This document shows positions 6,593 to 14,222 of a stretch of 20,788 nt of DNA, one piece after another. The notes beneath the pieces were generated by a model. That model was not told the DNA's origin, made no database searches, and saw only the letters and a program-made list of their open reading frames with translations. Source of the stretch: Nemertoderma westbladi (Eukaryota; Xenacoelomorpha; Nemertodermatida; Nemertodermatidae); assembly GCA_032718475.1 (NCBI GenBank), contig JAUCBJ010002630.1:1-20788 (forward strand), given 5' to 3'. A program made the position numbers and the translations under genes. How positions within the stretch are numbered: position 1 is the stretch's first letter; every line of letters starts with the position of its first letter.

Positions 6593-6915
6593 GTACATAG
6601 TACTGTTAGTAGAGTTAGAGAGTTACTAGTAGAGTCAATAAGTTGTAAGTAAGAAGTAAGTAGCAAGAGAGTTACATAGTAAGTAGTAAGTAAGAAGTAA
6701 GTAGCAAGGTAGGTACAATGATAGCACAGAGAGGGGTAGCATAAGAACTTGACACTTTGGGAGTATGAGAGGAGCACAGGGAAGTATGGATAGGAGGTGT
6801 TGAAAGGATGAGAGAGAGTGTGAGGAGTGCAATTCGAATGTGGGGGGGGGGGGGAGCAGAGTGGAGTTAGAGTGGAGTTAGAGTGAGAAGTTAGAGTTCA
6901 GAGTGAGAGAGTTTT
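6593..6915 (+). repeat. Degenerate GTAAGTAG/GAGTTAGAGT simple sequence with G run
   Basis: This purine-biased, low-complexity stretch continues the repeat-rich tail of the element. It contains repeated AGTAAGTAG words (about 6645-6700), a 13-base G run (6842-6854) and repeated GTGGAGTTAGA words. No gene is seen. Confidence 0.6.
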
Positions 6916-6965
6916 TAAAATTGTGTGAGGATTCCACAATTGTCTCAAACAGAGACGCCAGATGT

Positions 6966-6997
6966 CTTGGTGCAACATAGGTTGCGGTTGCACCAAG
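6966..6997 (+). promoter_or_regulatory. Perfect 11-bp hairpin near the 3' end of the element
   Basis: CTTGGTGCAAC (6966-6976) and its reverse complement GTTGCACCAAG (6987-6997) flank a 10-base loop. It lies in the non-coding tail upstream of the 3' LTR. A role in RNA packaging or dimerisation is possible but only inferred. Confidence 0.6.
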
Positions 6998-7118
6998 AAG
7001 GGGTAGTAATATCATACCCAGAGGGAGCGGCCTGGAAAGCCGACTCCAAGAAAAGAACTCCACCCACACCCGATAGTAGATCGGGTTCCAGCGGAATTGA
7101 AGCGCACTTATAGATGCT

Positions 7119-7143
7119 GCTATCTTCTCACCGGGAAGATAGC
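7119..7143 (+). promoter_or_regulatory. Perfect 9-bp hairpin just before the polypurine tract
   Basis: GCTATCTTC (7119-7127) pairs with GAAGATAGC (7135-7143) across a 7-base loop. It ends two bases before the polypurine tract. This position suggests a link to plus-strand priming or RNA structure; that link is inference. Confidence 0.6.
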
Positions 7144-7145
7144 AT

Positions 7146-7154
7146 GGTGGGGAG
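7146..7154 (+). promoter_or_regulatory. Polypurine tract of the 3' LTR
   Basis: GGTGGGGAG, all purine except one T, ends exactly where the 3' LTR begins with TG (7155). Polypurine tracts prime plus-strand synthesis in LTR elements. The boundary is supported by the related LTR relic at 15188, which begins with the same TGTAAGCGGATTC. Confidence 0.65.
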
Positions 7155-7224
7155 TGTAAGCGGATTCAATTCCGCCGCATTACCCTCATAAAATGGGAAG
7201 TGGCACCTTTTCAGCAATGTTGGA

Positions 7225-7256
7225 GATACGAGATTAGCAGTAACTAATCTCGTATC
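7225..7256 (+). promoter_or_regulatory. Perfect 12-bp hairpin in the LTR (U3)
   Basis: GATACGAGATTA (7225-7236) pairs with TAATCTCGTATC (7245-7256) over an 8-base loop. Flanking TGTTGG and CCAACA words could extend the stem after a short bulge. The relic LTR at 15188 keeps the inner AGATTA/TAATCT arms and the GTTGG/CCAAC flanks. Confidence 0.65.
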
Positions 7257-7476
7257 ACAACCAACACTGGGGAGAACACAAACCCCAAAGCCACACAAGG
7301 GAAGGTTAGAGGTCAAATCACCTCGGAAGGGGAAACAACCAGCAGGGGCCAACCGGGGGGGGGGGGGGGGGGGGAAACACTCCCACAGAATGGAGACGTG
7401 AAGTAGGTTATTAGCCAATAGGGGCGTGCAGGGCATCCACTAGGTGAAAGGCCACAGCAGTATAGAAGTAATTACA

Positions 7477-7512
7477 TATATATTATGCCGTTACCGGTCT
7501 GGCTATTCAGTT
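7477..7512 (+). promoter_or_regulatory. LTR core promoter: TATA-like box and TCAGTT initiator
   Basis: TATATA (7477-7482) lies about 32 bases upstream of the A of TCAGTT (7507-7512), matching the usual TATA-to-start spacing and the animal initiator consensus. The relic LTR keeps a TATATT and a TCAGTT about 28 bases apart (15559 and 15585). The transcription start is therefore predicted near 7509, which would mark the U3/R border. Confidence 0.5.
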
Positions 7513-7771
7513 ATTGGTTTTAGTGTAGACCGGTGACATTTCTCACCGTCACCAACGTCACCAATATATCCACTCATACCGGTATCCATCGAATTCTGTA
7601 CTAAGTACATTATTGTGCTATTATTATCACTGTATTAATATTCAGCTATTGTATCAAGAAACAACAACGAACTCTCATCTCTATTATTTCAACAACGGCC
7701 TAGGCCTAGCTACTAGACAAACGGTGACGCGTAGTTTATTGATCCGGTCGGGATCCCTTGATCCCGTCACA

Positions 7772-9820
7772 TAGGTCAACATACAAATTCAAAAACCAAC
7801 CAACCCTTCGTCCATTGATACTGTATGTACAGGAATACACATCTGTTCCCATGGATACTGACTGACCAGGGAATCTTACTGTACCAACTTAACATGTCTG
7901 TCTATGAACTACCCAGACAATCCAGACATACCGGTAATCTTTCAACCGCCGAGATACATTGAGACAATCAATGTACAGTGTATTAACATTTTGGATGCAG
8001 GTTATACTTGTTTTAATAAAGATAGCCATAATTTTATAGCATCTTTGCCAAATTAACATGAAGTAATATGCCTTGGCAACATGCAACACTTACTATGGGA
8101 TCTTAGATAATTTTTACCTCGTCTAAAACGGTCTGTAGGCCTATACTGAGAAAAGACAGACATTTACAACCGCAGTCGAGGTGCCTACTCCAGCACAGCA
8201 AAAGGGAAGCCTATAGAGAGATTCCTATATTCCTACTCCACCATAGTTTCTGAATAAAAAGTTGGGAACGATTCGATGTGCGATTCGAAATACAGTATTA
8301 GCATATTATCAACATTATGGAACGCAAAATTATAGACCAATAACTACACTCGCGAGTTGTTAGTTTCATTTCTCGAATACTTAGTGGGTGGTGAGTAAGA
8401 ATTTATATTTTTGCTCTCATTTTTTTTAGCAACAAGCATTAAAAAAACTGCCCCCAGAGGTTCCAGTTCCAGCATCAGTTCCACCGCAGTTATTCTTCTT
8501 TTGTTTGGGGATGATGGAAAGTTGGTCCGTTGGTTGGATTCCAAATATTTAAAAATATTTGAATTGAATTTGAAAATATCTACCTTGCATCCTTAAACGT
8601 AGCTAAATGAGTACTGGAGTTTCCTCTGGGGAGTATAGTTCTGGGGGGACCGCACTGGCTACTACCCTATTTAATACAGATATGGTAAACTAAAACCATT
8701 TATTGGGAAGAAATACTCTACATCATTTTGGTGTTGGATTGGTACAGTACAATAAGAGCCTTAATTAAAGATTATCTTTCAAATTGTGAACTATAAATTA
8801 TTACGGGAATGTCAGTGAAACACTCTTAGACTGTGATGATTGTATACAGTCTATGTTAATCTACTTAGAAATAATACCACAATGAATGAGTGTATTTGAT
8901 ATTATAAAAGTTGGTACAAATGAAGCTGAGGGAGATTAATCAGATTTAGAGTTTCAAAGATTCGATTTTGGTAAATGAACAACGAACAAACATTAATAAT
9001 ATGTAAATGAGGCTAATGTTAAATTTTAATTTATAGGTATTTTTATTTCAAACGCTGTAATAAAGTTGATATTTTTTAATTTGTTGTTTTCAATATTTTG
9101 TTTTAGAAATATTTCTAAACAAGTTCAATAAATTTAGAAGTCACTTTTTTCATTTATAAATTTCACTAACATTTTTAGAAAAAAAACCCTGCCTGCAGGC
9201 TATATTTATTAATTTTAATAAATACACAATTCTGGAACATTTTGTTTATCTCTGTAGCTGGGCAAAAATACAATGCCTATAATAATAATACTAGTACAGT
9301 ACATGGATATTCATACATAAACAAAACAAACAACAAACTGGTGCAATATCGCATCGCCGTAGATGGGAAACAAAACTAAAAATTCTGACTCACCCTGTAA
9401 GGAGTGGTGGGAGGGCAGGTACCTGAATAACGGCAATCTATTCCTGGTCATATGGTAATGAAACACATACCTAAATAAATTTATCGCTATGGGGGTGATC
9501 CTGGTCGTTTATTTCAATTCTGGTGTCATTTTTGATGTTTGTAGAAGTACTTCCGTATATTTTGACAGACAGACATACACGCAGACAGATAGTCTAGATT
9601 ATGTCAAACTTTAAAACTGGTAACGGAAATGAAAACAGCAACCATGACAATTTTATTAGCTGGTCTGCCGCCTTATAATTTGGCAGATATTTAGAACTAA
9701 CCTTATGTTTTGAAAATTACGCCATTTACATAAAATTAGAAACTTTCAATTGGGTTTTCTCAACATTTACTTTTTCGCTTCCATGGCAACCTGCATAGGC
9801 CTACACAGTTAGTAGGCCTA
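7772..9820. other. Non-coding flank between the LTR element and the MITE
   Basis: AT-rich DNA with no ORF I would call a gene. Short frames near 8344-8596 overlap on both strands and lack family features. The stretch contains a word shared in inverted orientation with 14923-14974 (see 8600-8658) and a GACAGACAGACATACACGCA-type simple sequence near 9564-9590. Confidence 0.6.
8600..8658 (+). repeat. Dispersed repeat copy 1 (inverted partner at 14923-14974)
   Basis: A 27-base word starting TAGCTAAATGAGTACTGG and a 12-base word GGACCGCACTGG occur here. Both recur exactly in reverse complement at 14948-14974 and 14923-14934, with a differing spacer. This indicates an interspersed repeat family, type unknown. 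Confidence 0.65.
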
Positions 9821-10237
9821 GTGTTTAAACGGAATCCCGATCCCGAAAAACCGGGATCCCGGCTATAAATGCAATCCCGGTCCCGATCCCGACTTCCGAA
9901 CGATCCGGAACGGGATCCCGAACTATAAATAGTGAAGTAAATTTCTTGAATATCTGATAAATAGTTCCAGCAGAACGGAAATATATTGATTATAGAGAAT
10001 TAGAATTTATATGCCGGTATACCCAACCATTAATCAATTGCAAAACAATTTTAACATAACTTTATCTTACTAATATTTCAGAACTGTAAGATAAAGTGAG
10101 TGATACCCAAAACCCGTCACTACTATTACCTTTGAGAAATTTGATCCAAAATTGCAATCCCGATCCCGAAAAACGGGATCCCGAGAGTGATAATCCCGGT
10201 CCCGGAAATCCCGAAAAGTCTGATCCCGTTTAAACAC
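9821..10237. mobile_element. 417-bp MITE with GATCCCG-rich ends
   Basis: Terminal inverted repeat GTGTTTAAACGG starts at 9821, and its exact reverse complement ends at 10237. TA dinucleotides flank both sides (9819-9820 and 10238-10239), which could be a TA target duplication or part of the termini. If the ends are read as TAGTG...CACTA they resemble hAT termini, but the flanking eight bases do not match (AGTAGGCC and ATACACAT). Inside each end are repeated GATCCCG/CGGGATC words that form further inverted repeats and may be transposase-binding sites. There is no coding capacity, so it is non-autonomous. Confidence 0.7.
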
Positions 10238-10239
10238 TA

Positions 10240-10783
10240 ATACACATTAATTTATATTTTAGCTGCAAAAATTGCCCGGTGCCAACCTGTGAAAAGTCAC
10301 ATTGTTATCAGGAAAGCCATTGAGAAAATAATATTATTGCATGATGACGACCCAAGTTTATGGTCCCCCTTGAACTCAATTGAGTGATATTGCACTAAGT
10401 GAACATTGTGTAGGCCTACACATTATAACTGGACAAATGATGGTAATTTGTTACCCAATTCCGCTTGATATTATTTCAACTTAATTGTTTATACCTATAA
10501 AAGTCAAATTTTATCTCTCTCTCTCTCTCTCTGTTGTGCTCGAACTCCTCCAAAACGGGCGCAGGGACTTGGCATATGTGTATAACTTTAACGAGCTGTC
10601 GTAATAGGCCACTTTTCGAAAAGTTTAATTGACGTTCGGTACCGGTACCGGCGGGATACCAGGTAACCCACCTCGGGTATTCCCAGCTAGTTACCAATAT
10701 CAATCAAGCATTGCCAACAATTACTCGTCCATTCAATTATCCAGTTGTATTGTATGCGAAATGTTTTGTAAATATTATTTCGT
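10240..10783. other. Non-coding spacer upstream of tRNA-Cys
   Basis: No gene is seen. It contains a CT dinucleotide run (about 10515-10532) and the palindromic word GGTACCGGTACCGG (about 10638-10651). The minus-strand frame at 10476-10703 overlaps the CT run and has no recognisable features. Confidence 0.6.
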
Positions 10784-10855
10784 GGGGGTATAGCTCAGTG
10801 GTAGAGCATTCGACTGCAGATCGAGAGGTCCCCAGTTCAAATCTGGGTGCCCCCT
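10784..10855 (+). tRNA. tRNA-Cys (anticodon GCA)
   Basis: The 72-base sequence folds as a standard cloverleaf. The acceptor stem GGGGGTA pairs with TGCCCCC. The D arm has GCTC and GAGC, with loop AGTGGTA. The anticodon loop CTGCAGA places GCA at 10816-10818, which reads Cys codons. The T arm is CCCAG-TTCAAAT-CTGGG and the discriminator base is T. The internal promoter boxes are intact: A box TAGCTCAGTGG (from 10791) and B box around AGTTCAAATCT. There is no intron, and no encoded CCA, as expected for a eukaryotic nuclear gene. A TTTT terminator for RNA polymerase III follows at 10861-10864. The gene appears functional. Confidence 0.96.
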
Positions 10856-10860
10856 TATCG

Positions 10861-10864
10861 TTTT
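10861..10864 (+). terminator. RNA polymerase III oligo-T terminator
   Basis: TTTT lies six bases after the end of the tRNA-Cys gene, the usual position for Pol III termination. Confidence 0.75.
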
Positions 10865-11390
10865 GCATTTTCCAGAACAATAATTTATGAATTCAAACTT
10901 CTACTGTTAGCTGATGAGATCTGAGAACCGTTCTATATTCTATCTATAACCTGTTCTTATTTAATCATGTTGGCTGATTAAATGTATTATATACTTCTAA
11001 TAGCACTTTCATGTTCTTATTCATACAATTAATTTTCTAATACGTGGTGGTGTTGGTGTTTAAAGATCTCTGTAAAATCCACTTTTCCTCACATAACTTA
11101 TAATGTTCTTATTCCAGTATTTGACTTCAAAGTGACCACCTCCCGACTCCAGTCTCCAGACGATGAAAGCTCACCTGAGTTAAGATCACGATAAAGTTAA
11201 GGTAATAAAAACAAAATGAAAGTTGAGTTGAAAACTAATTTATTACATTTTAATTACATAAACTATATTACTTACTACGACCGCAAACCATAAAACTAAC
11301 TAATAAGTCTTAACGTAAAAATTGAAATAATTTACAAGGTGATTCTAGTAAATAAATACTCAAGAATAAACCCTAAATGGTTAACGTTAG
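10865..11390. other. Non-coding spacer between tRNA-Cys and the minisatellite
   Basis: AT-rich with no gene. On the minus strand an AATAAA word (plus-strand TTTATT near 11239) could serve as a polyadenylation signal for the J-like gene, if its 3' UTR runs through the minisatellite. Confidence 0.5.
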
Positions 11391-12125
11391 GAGAACCAAT
11401 GACATCCCTTTGAGTAGGAATAGAACCAATGACTTCCATTTGGGTAGGAATAGAACCAATGACTTCCCTTAGGGTAGGAATATAACCAATGACTTCCCTT
11501 TGGGAAGGAATAGAACCAATGACTTCCCTTTGGGTGGAATAGAACCAATGACTTCCCTTTGGGTAGGAATAGAACCAATGACTTCCCTTTGGGTAGGAAT
11601 AGAACCAATGACTTCCCTTTGGGTAGGAATAGAACCAATGACTTCCCTTTGGGTAGGAATAGAACCAATGACTTCCCTTTGGGTAGGAATAGAACCAATG
11701 ACTTCCCTTTGGGTAGGAATAGAACCAATGATTTCCCTTTGGGTAGAAATAGAACCAATGACTTCCCTTTGGGTAGAAATAGAACCAATGACTTCCCTTT
11801 GGGTAGAAATAGAACCAATGACTTCCCTTTGGGTAGTAATAGAACCAATGACTTCCCTTAGGGTAGGAATAGAACCAATGACTTCCCTTTGGGTAGAAAT
11901 AGAACCAATGACTTCCCTTAGGGTAGGAATAGAACCAATGACTTCCCTTTGGGTGGAATAGAACCAATGACTTCCCTTTGGGTGGAATAGAACCAATGAC
12001 TTCCCTTAGGGTAGGAATAGAACCAATGACTTCCCTTGGGGTAGGAATTGAACCAGTGACTTCCCTTTGGGTAGGAATAGAACCAATGACTTCCCTTTGG
12101 GTGGAATAGAACCAATGACTTCCCT
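11391..12125. repeat. 30-bp minisatellite, about 24 units
   Basis: The unit, GAACCAATGACTTCCCTTTG plus GGTAGGAATA, repeats head to tail. Most units are 30 bases with single-base variants (GGTAGAAATA, CCCTTAGGG). A few 29-base units (GGTGGAATAG form) occur near 11533, 11950, 11980 and 12105. Units at both edges are more diverged. Because 30 is a multiple of three and the unit has few stop words, five of the six frames stay open over long distances, which explains the overlapping frames here. The array abuts the 3' end of the J-like ORF, whose last codons resemble the unit. Confidence 0.95.
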
Positions 12126-12141
12126 GGGAATGGGATTTAGC

Positions 12142-13026
12142 TTAGCCCTTACCAGGAGGGTGTACAAATGACTTCCCAGGTGGTAGAACTACTGACTTCC
12201 AGGTGGGATGTGTCTCCAACGCATTTACGATTTCCTCATCTAGCATGTCGTAGCGACGCACCTCGCTAGGCGACTTACCGCCCTCGTCATGACAAACTAT
12301 ATTCATATACCAAATCTTTAGGATCGTCCCGACAACGATAATCATGAAGAGGAAGACGACGTTGACGGGATCGGCGGTTAATCGCTCCGATCTGAGACTC
12401 AGGTCGTAATCGTTAAACCCGCTGCGGTGGTACTCCAACGTAGACACGTTTATGTTGCGCTCACCAGCGTGGAGTCTCGCATCGTAGGCGGCACGCCGGC
12501 CAGGGTGCGCCAAAACGGCGTAGCTGACCTCCAACAGGTCGAAGGCGGACTTGGGAGCGCGATTGTAACGGAGGTCGTTCTGTCGGCGGAGGTAGGCATA
12601 GCGTAGAGAGCGAGGGTTCAATCCCGGGTGACCGCCGATAATGTCGTAGAGGTTGTCTGGGGCGTCAGTGGGGGCAGGAGCGTTAGGGAGGGCGTCAGTG
12701 GGGGCATGGGCGTTAGAGAGGGCATCAGTGGGGGCAGGGGGGATGGGGGCGTTACGACGGGGAATGTTAGGAGAAGTACCATCTTCCTTCATCGGTTTAT
12801 TTATAGATACGTTATCGATGGTTTTATGGCGAGAAATTAACGAAAATAAGGGAAATAATTTACTCGGAGAGTCACAAAGTCGGGGATTTTCTTGAGGTTT
12901 TGCGAATAAACGGCTAGATAACATCGTATACTTCGTTAAAAACCTCACCAATCGCTGTTTTACCAGCCGATTGCAACTAAAATTTAGGGAGTAAAAATAT
13001 ATTCCCATTTTACGAGAGAAAATCAT
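12142..13026 (-). CDS. Degenerate J-domain membrane protein, probably mitochondrial (up to 294 aa)
   Basis: An intronless minus-strand ORF. Residues 124-186 follow the J-domain pattern: NLYDIIG start, helix II around PRSLRYAYLRRQ, helix III AFDLLEVSYAVL and the closing RRAAYDARL. The HPD tripeptide that stimulates Hsp70 is missing; the aligned position reads LRYN (about 152-155), so it is J-like rather than a standard co-chaperone. A hydrophobic segment at 221-243 (VVFLFMIIVVGTILKIWYM) is a probable single membrane span. The N-terminus is basic and free of acids for about 44 residues, suggesting a mitochondrial presequence. Translation may start at Met1, Met7 or Met35 (codon 12922-12924); the last begins MLSSRLFAKP. 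Residues 98-123 carry three APTDAL-type repeats from a 30-bp DNA unit. The C-terminus (KSVVLPPGKSFVHPPGKG) resembles the adjacent minisatellite. The DNAJC30-like group is one possible relative. Confidence 0.68.
   Translation of the reverse strand: MIFSRKMGIYFYSLNFSCNRLVKQRLVRFLTKYTMLSSRLFAKPQENPRLCDSPSKLFPLFSLISRHKTIDNVSINKPMKEDGTSPNIPRRNAPIPPAPTDALSNAHAPTDALPNAPAPTDAPDNLYDIIGGHPGLNPRSLRYAYLRRQNDLRYNRAPKSAFDLLEVSYAVLAHPGRRAAYDARLHAGERNINVSTLEYHRSGFNDYDLSLRSERLTADPVNVVFLFMIIVVGTILKIWYMNIVCHDEGGKSPSEVRRYDMLDEEIVNALETHPTWKSVVLPPGKSFVHPPGKG
12655..12745 (-). repeat. Three 30-bp coding repeats (APTDAL-type) in the J-like ORF
   Basis: The plus-strand unit GGCGTCAGTGGGGGCAGGAG, with about ten more bases, occurs three times at 30-base spacing with minor changes. 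It encodes APTDALxNA repeats in the linker before the J-like domain. Confidence 0.8.
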
Positions 13027-13387
13027 TAAAGTTTACAGTGTGCAGTGCTGGGAGAAGAACGTCTATAAATGACAAAAATCTATCAAAGTACCGGTACCGT
13101 CTGTCTGTCTAAGGAAAAATAGACAGATAGAAGATGATCTCTACGATACCCTACTGTCTAATCCAGTAATGAGTGCGATGCTCCGTTTTAGTTAGTATCT
13201 GAGTTAATCTGTTTATAGTTTATGGAGTTCCTGACTGCCTGAGTACCGGTACCGTCTGGCCGTTCTGCCGTTACCGGTAATAACAGAATAAAGGAAACAG
13301 AAAAAAATCCACTACGGCAGACCGGTTGCAGTTTGCAGACTACACCGATAGGCGTATCAGTTAACGGTACAATTATAATGTTACTAA
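13027..13387. other. Spacer between the two minus-strand ORFs
   Basis: No gene is seen. Repeated AGTACCGGTACCGTCTG words (near 13088 and 13241) and GTCTGTCTG simple sequence occur. The upstream region of the J-like ORF lies here, but I recognise no TATA box or initiator with confidence. Confidence 0.5.
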
Positions 13388-13669
13388 TTAATCAGCCTCT
13401 GGAGCTTCTACTAGAATCTGTTTCCACTTCTCCCCGACTTCCTCGAGATCTACTCCAGACGCGGTGTCCCCCAAGAGCGTTCGCTCAGTGGATATAATGT
13501 GCTGCGTGCAGCCGTTGTAGCAATTCTTAGCGTAGCGTTTAAATATGCGAGGATAAGCGAGATCTTGACACATGTCAATGCACTTGAACATGCCGTCTAC
13601 CATGCGACCGTACCGTGGGTGGAAGAAAGCCGTGTCAAGGGCGAGTTCAGCTGTACTGCTGCTAGTCAT
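13388..13669 (-). CDS. Small twin-CX3C protein (93 aa), function unknown
   Basis: The best start is the ATG at 13667-13669; the frame is open 14 codons further, but only from a TTG. The protein has four cysteines in the order C30-x3-C34-x15-C50-x3-C54, within KCIDMCQDLAYPRIFKRYAK followed by NCYNGC. Twin CX3C motifs usually form a helical hairpin held by two disulfides, as in small Tim chaperones of the mitochondrial intermembrane space and some secreted hairpin peptides. The rest is hydrophilic, with a helical C-terminus (LEEVGEKWKQIL). No signal peptide is visible from this start. It lies 362 bases upstream of the J-like ORF in the same orientation. Fold class is inferred; the gene could also be one exon of a larger one. 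Confidence 0.55.
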   Translation of the reverse strand: MTSSSTAELALDTAFFHPRYGRMVDGMFKCIDMCQDLAYPRIFKRYAKNCYNGCTQHIISTERTLLGDTASGVDLEEVGEKWKQILVEAPEAD

Positions 13670-14219
13670 AACGGCAACGGTGATTGCAGGATTGGTTGGT
13701 ATCAGAAACAAAAATTAACAATATTATTATTATTCCAGTATTATATCAGTCCTGCAGTCTGTCTTGCAGTTTTGTCTGTTTGTTTAGGCATACGGTACAG
13801 GCACTTCTGTTTCTGTACCTGTCTGCCTGTGTACCCTACTGCAGTACTGGTGTCCTTCAGACTGTCAGACAGTCAGACATAAATCAACAATCAACCAAGT
13901 AAAGTACCGGTCTGCCGGTACTCTGGGAAGAAAATCAGCAGTCTGGCAGTATGGCTACAGTTTACTTACTGGTTTATGGTTTATACGGTACGCACGGTTT
14001 GACGGTTAGCAGCACAGCACCAGCTATAGCTACGGTCGGTCACACGGTATAACTGTATAAAGTATGCCTACAAGTGACAGGAGAAGGCCCTATGGAACTG
14101 ACAATAAATTAATTCAGTAAAATGCAGAAATGGATAGCGCCTACTGCAGTACTGCTGACTGGTGTACTACTGTACTGAAATTTTAAATTGGAACCACCAG
14201 GCTGCCACTCCTGCCAGGC
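13670..14219. other. Non-coding spacer left of the Harbinger element
   Basis: No gene is seen. It contains ATT trinucleotides (near 13720), repeated CTGCAGTACTG words (13840 and 14143) and CAGACTGTCAGACAGTCAGACA-type sequence. The promoter of the twin-CX3C ORF would lie here. Confidence 0.5.
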
Positions 14220-14222
14220 CAG

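Larger units (their letters stand above)
1..7771 (+). mobile_element. Non-autonomous BEL/Pao-type LTR retrotransposon, 5' end truncated by window
   Basis: The two ends share a direct repeat: positions 6-212 and 7565-7771 align without gaps at a constant offset of 7559, with about 9 mismatches in 207 positions. Between them lie a Gag core with BEL/Pao character, zinc knuckles and a retroviral-type aspartic protease, all on the plus strand. A short polypurine tract precedes the 3' LTR. No reverse transcriptase, RNase H or integrase motif is visible in any frame between the protease and the 3' LTR, so the copy is non-autonomous. The ORFs are broken by frameshifts and stops. The 5' flank is outside the window, so a target-site duplication cannot be tested. 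Superfamily assignment rests on the Gag core and on the block after the protease, and is likely but not proven. Confidence 0.85.
7155..7771 (+). repeat. 3' LTR (617 bp, TG...CA)
   Basis: The right boundary is fixed by divergence from the 5' LTR after position 7771. The left boundary is inferred from the polypurine tract and from the relic at 15188, which starts at the same TGTAAGCGG word. The LTR contains a 12-bp hairpin (7225-7256), a 20-base G run (7355-7374), a TATA-like box near 7477 and an initiator-like TCAGTT at 7507. Near its 3' end a 7-bp stem (7749-7766) has loop CCTT. About 96% identity to the 5' LTR over 207 bases suggests an insertion that is not very recent. Confidence 0.85.

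Noticed and set aside
6150-6777. Minus-strand ORFs with YVALPVPTTSLLLLST repeats
   Set aside because: They are antisense shadows of the 44-bp tandem repeat and simple sequence; frames are open by periodicity.
7889-8596. Short ORFs on both strands in the spacer
   Set aside because: Overlapping frames of about 60 codons with low-complexity content and no motifs; consistent with chance.
11332-12115. Long overlapping minus- and plus-strand ORFs with PKGSHWFYSY, LREVIGSIPTQ or GIEPMTSLWV repeats
   Set aside because: They are open frames created by a 30-bp minisatellite whose unit lacks stops in most frames; several frames are open at once, so none is supported as a gene.
11391-12125. Possible CRISPR-like array (30-base repeats)
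   Set aside because: The units are contiguous with no unique spacers, and the context is eukaryotic.
13670-13711. N-terminal extension of the twin-CX3C ORF to 13711
   Set aside because: The extension starts at TTG rather than ATG; the first ATG is at 13667-13669.
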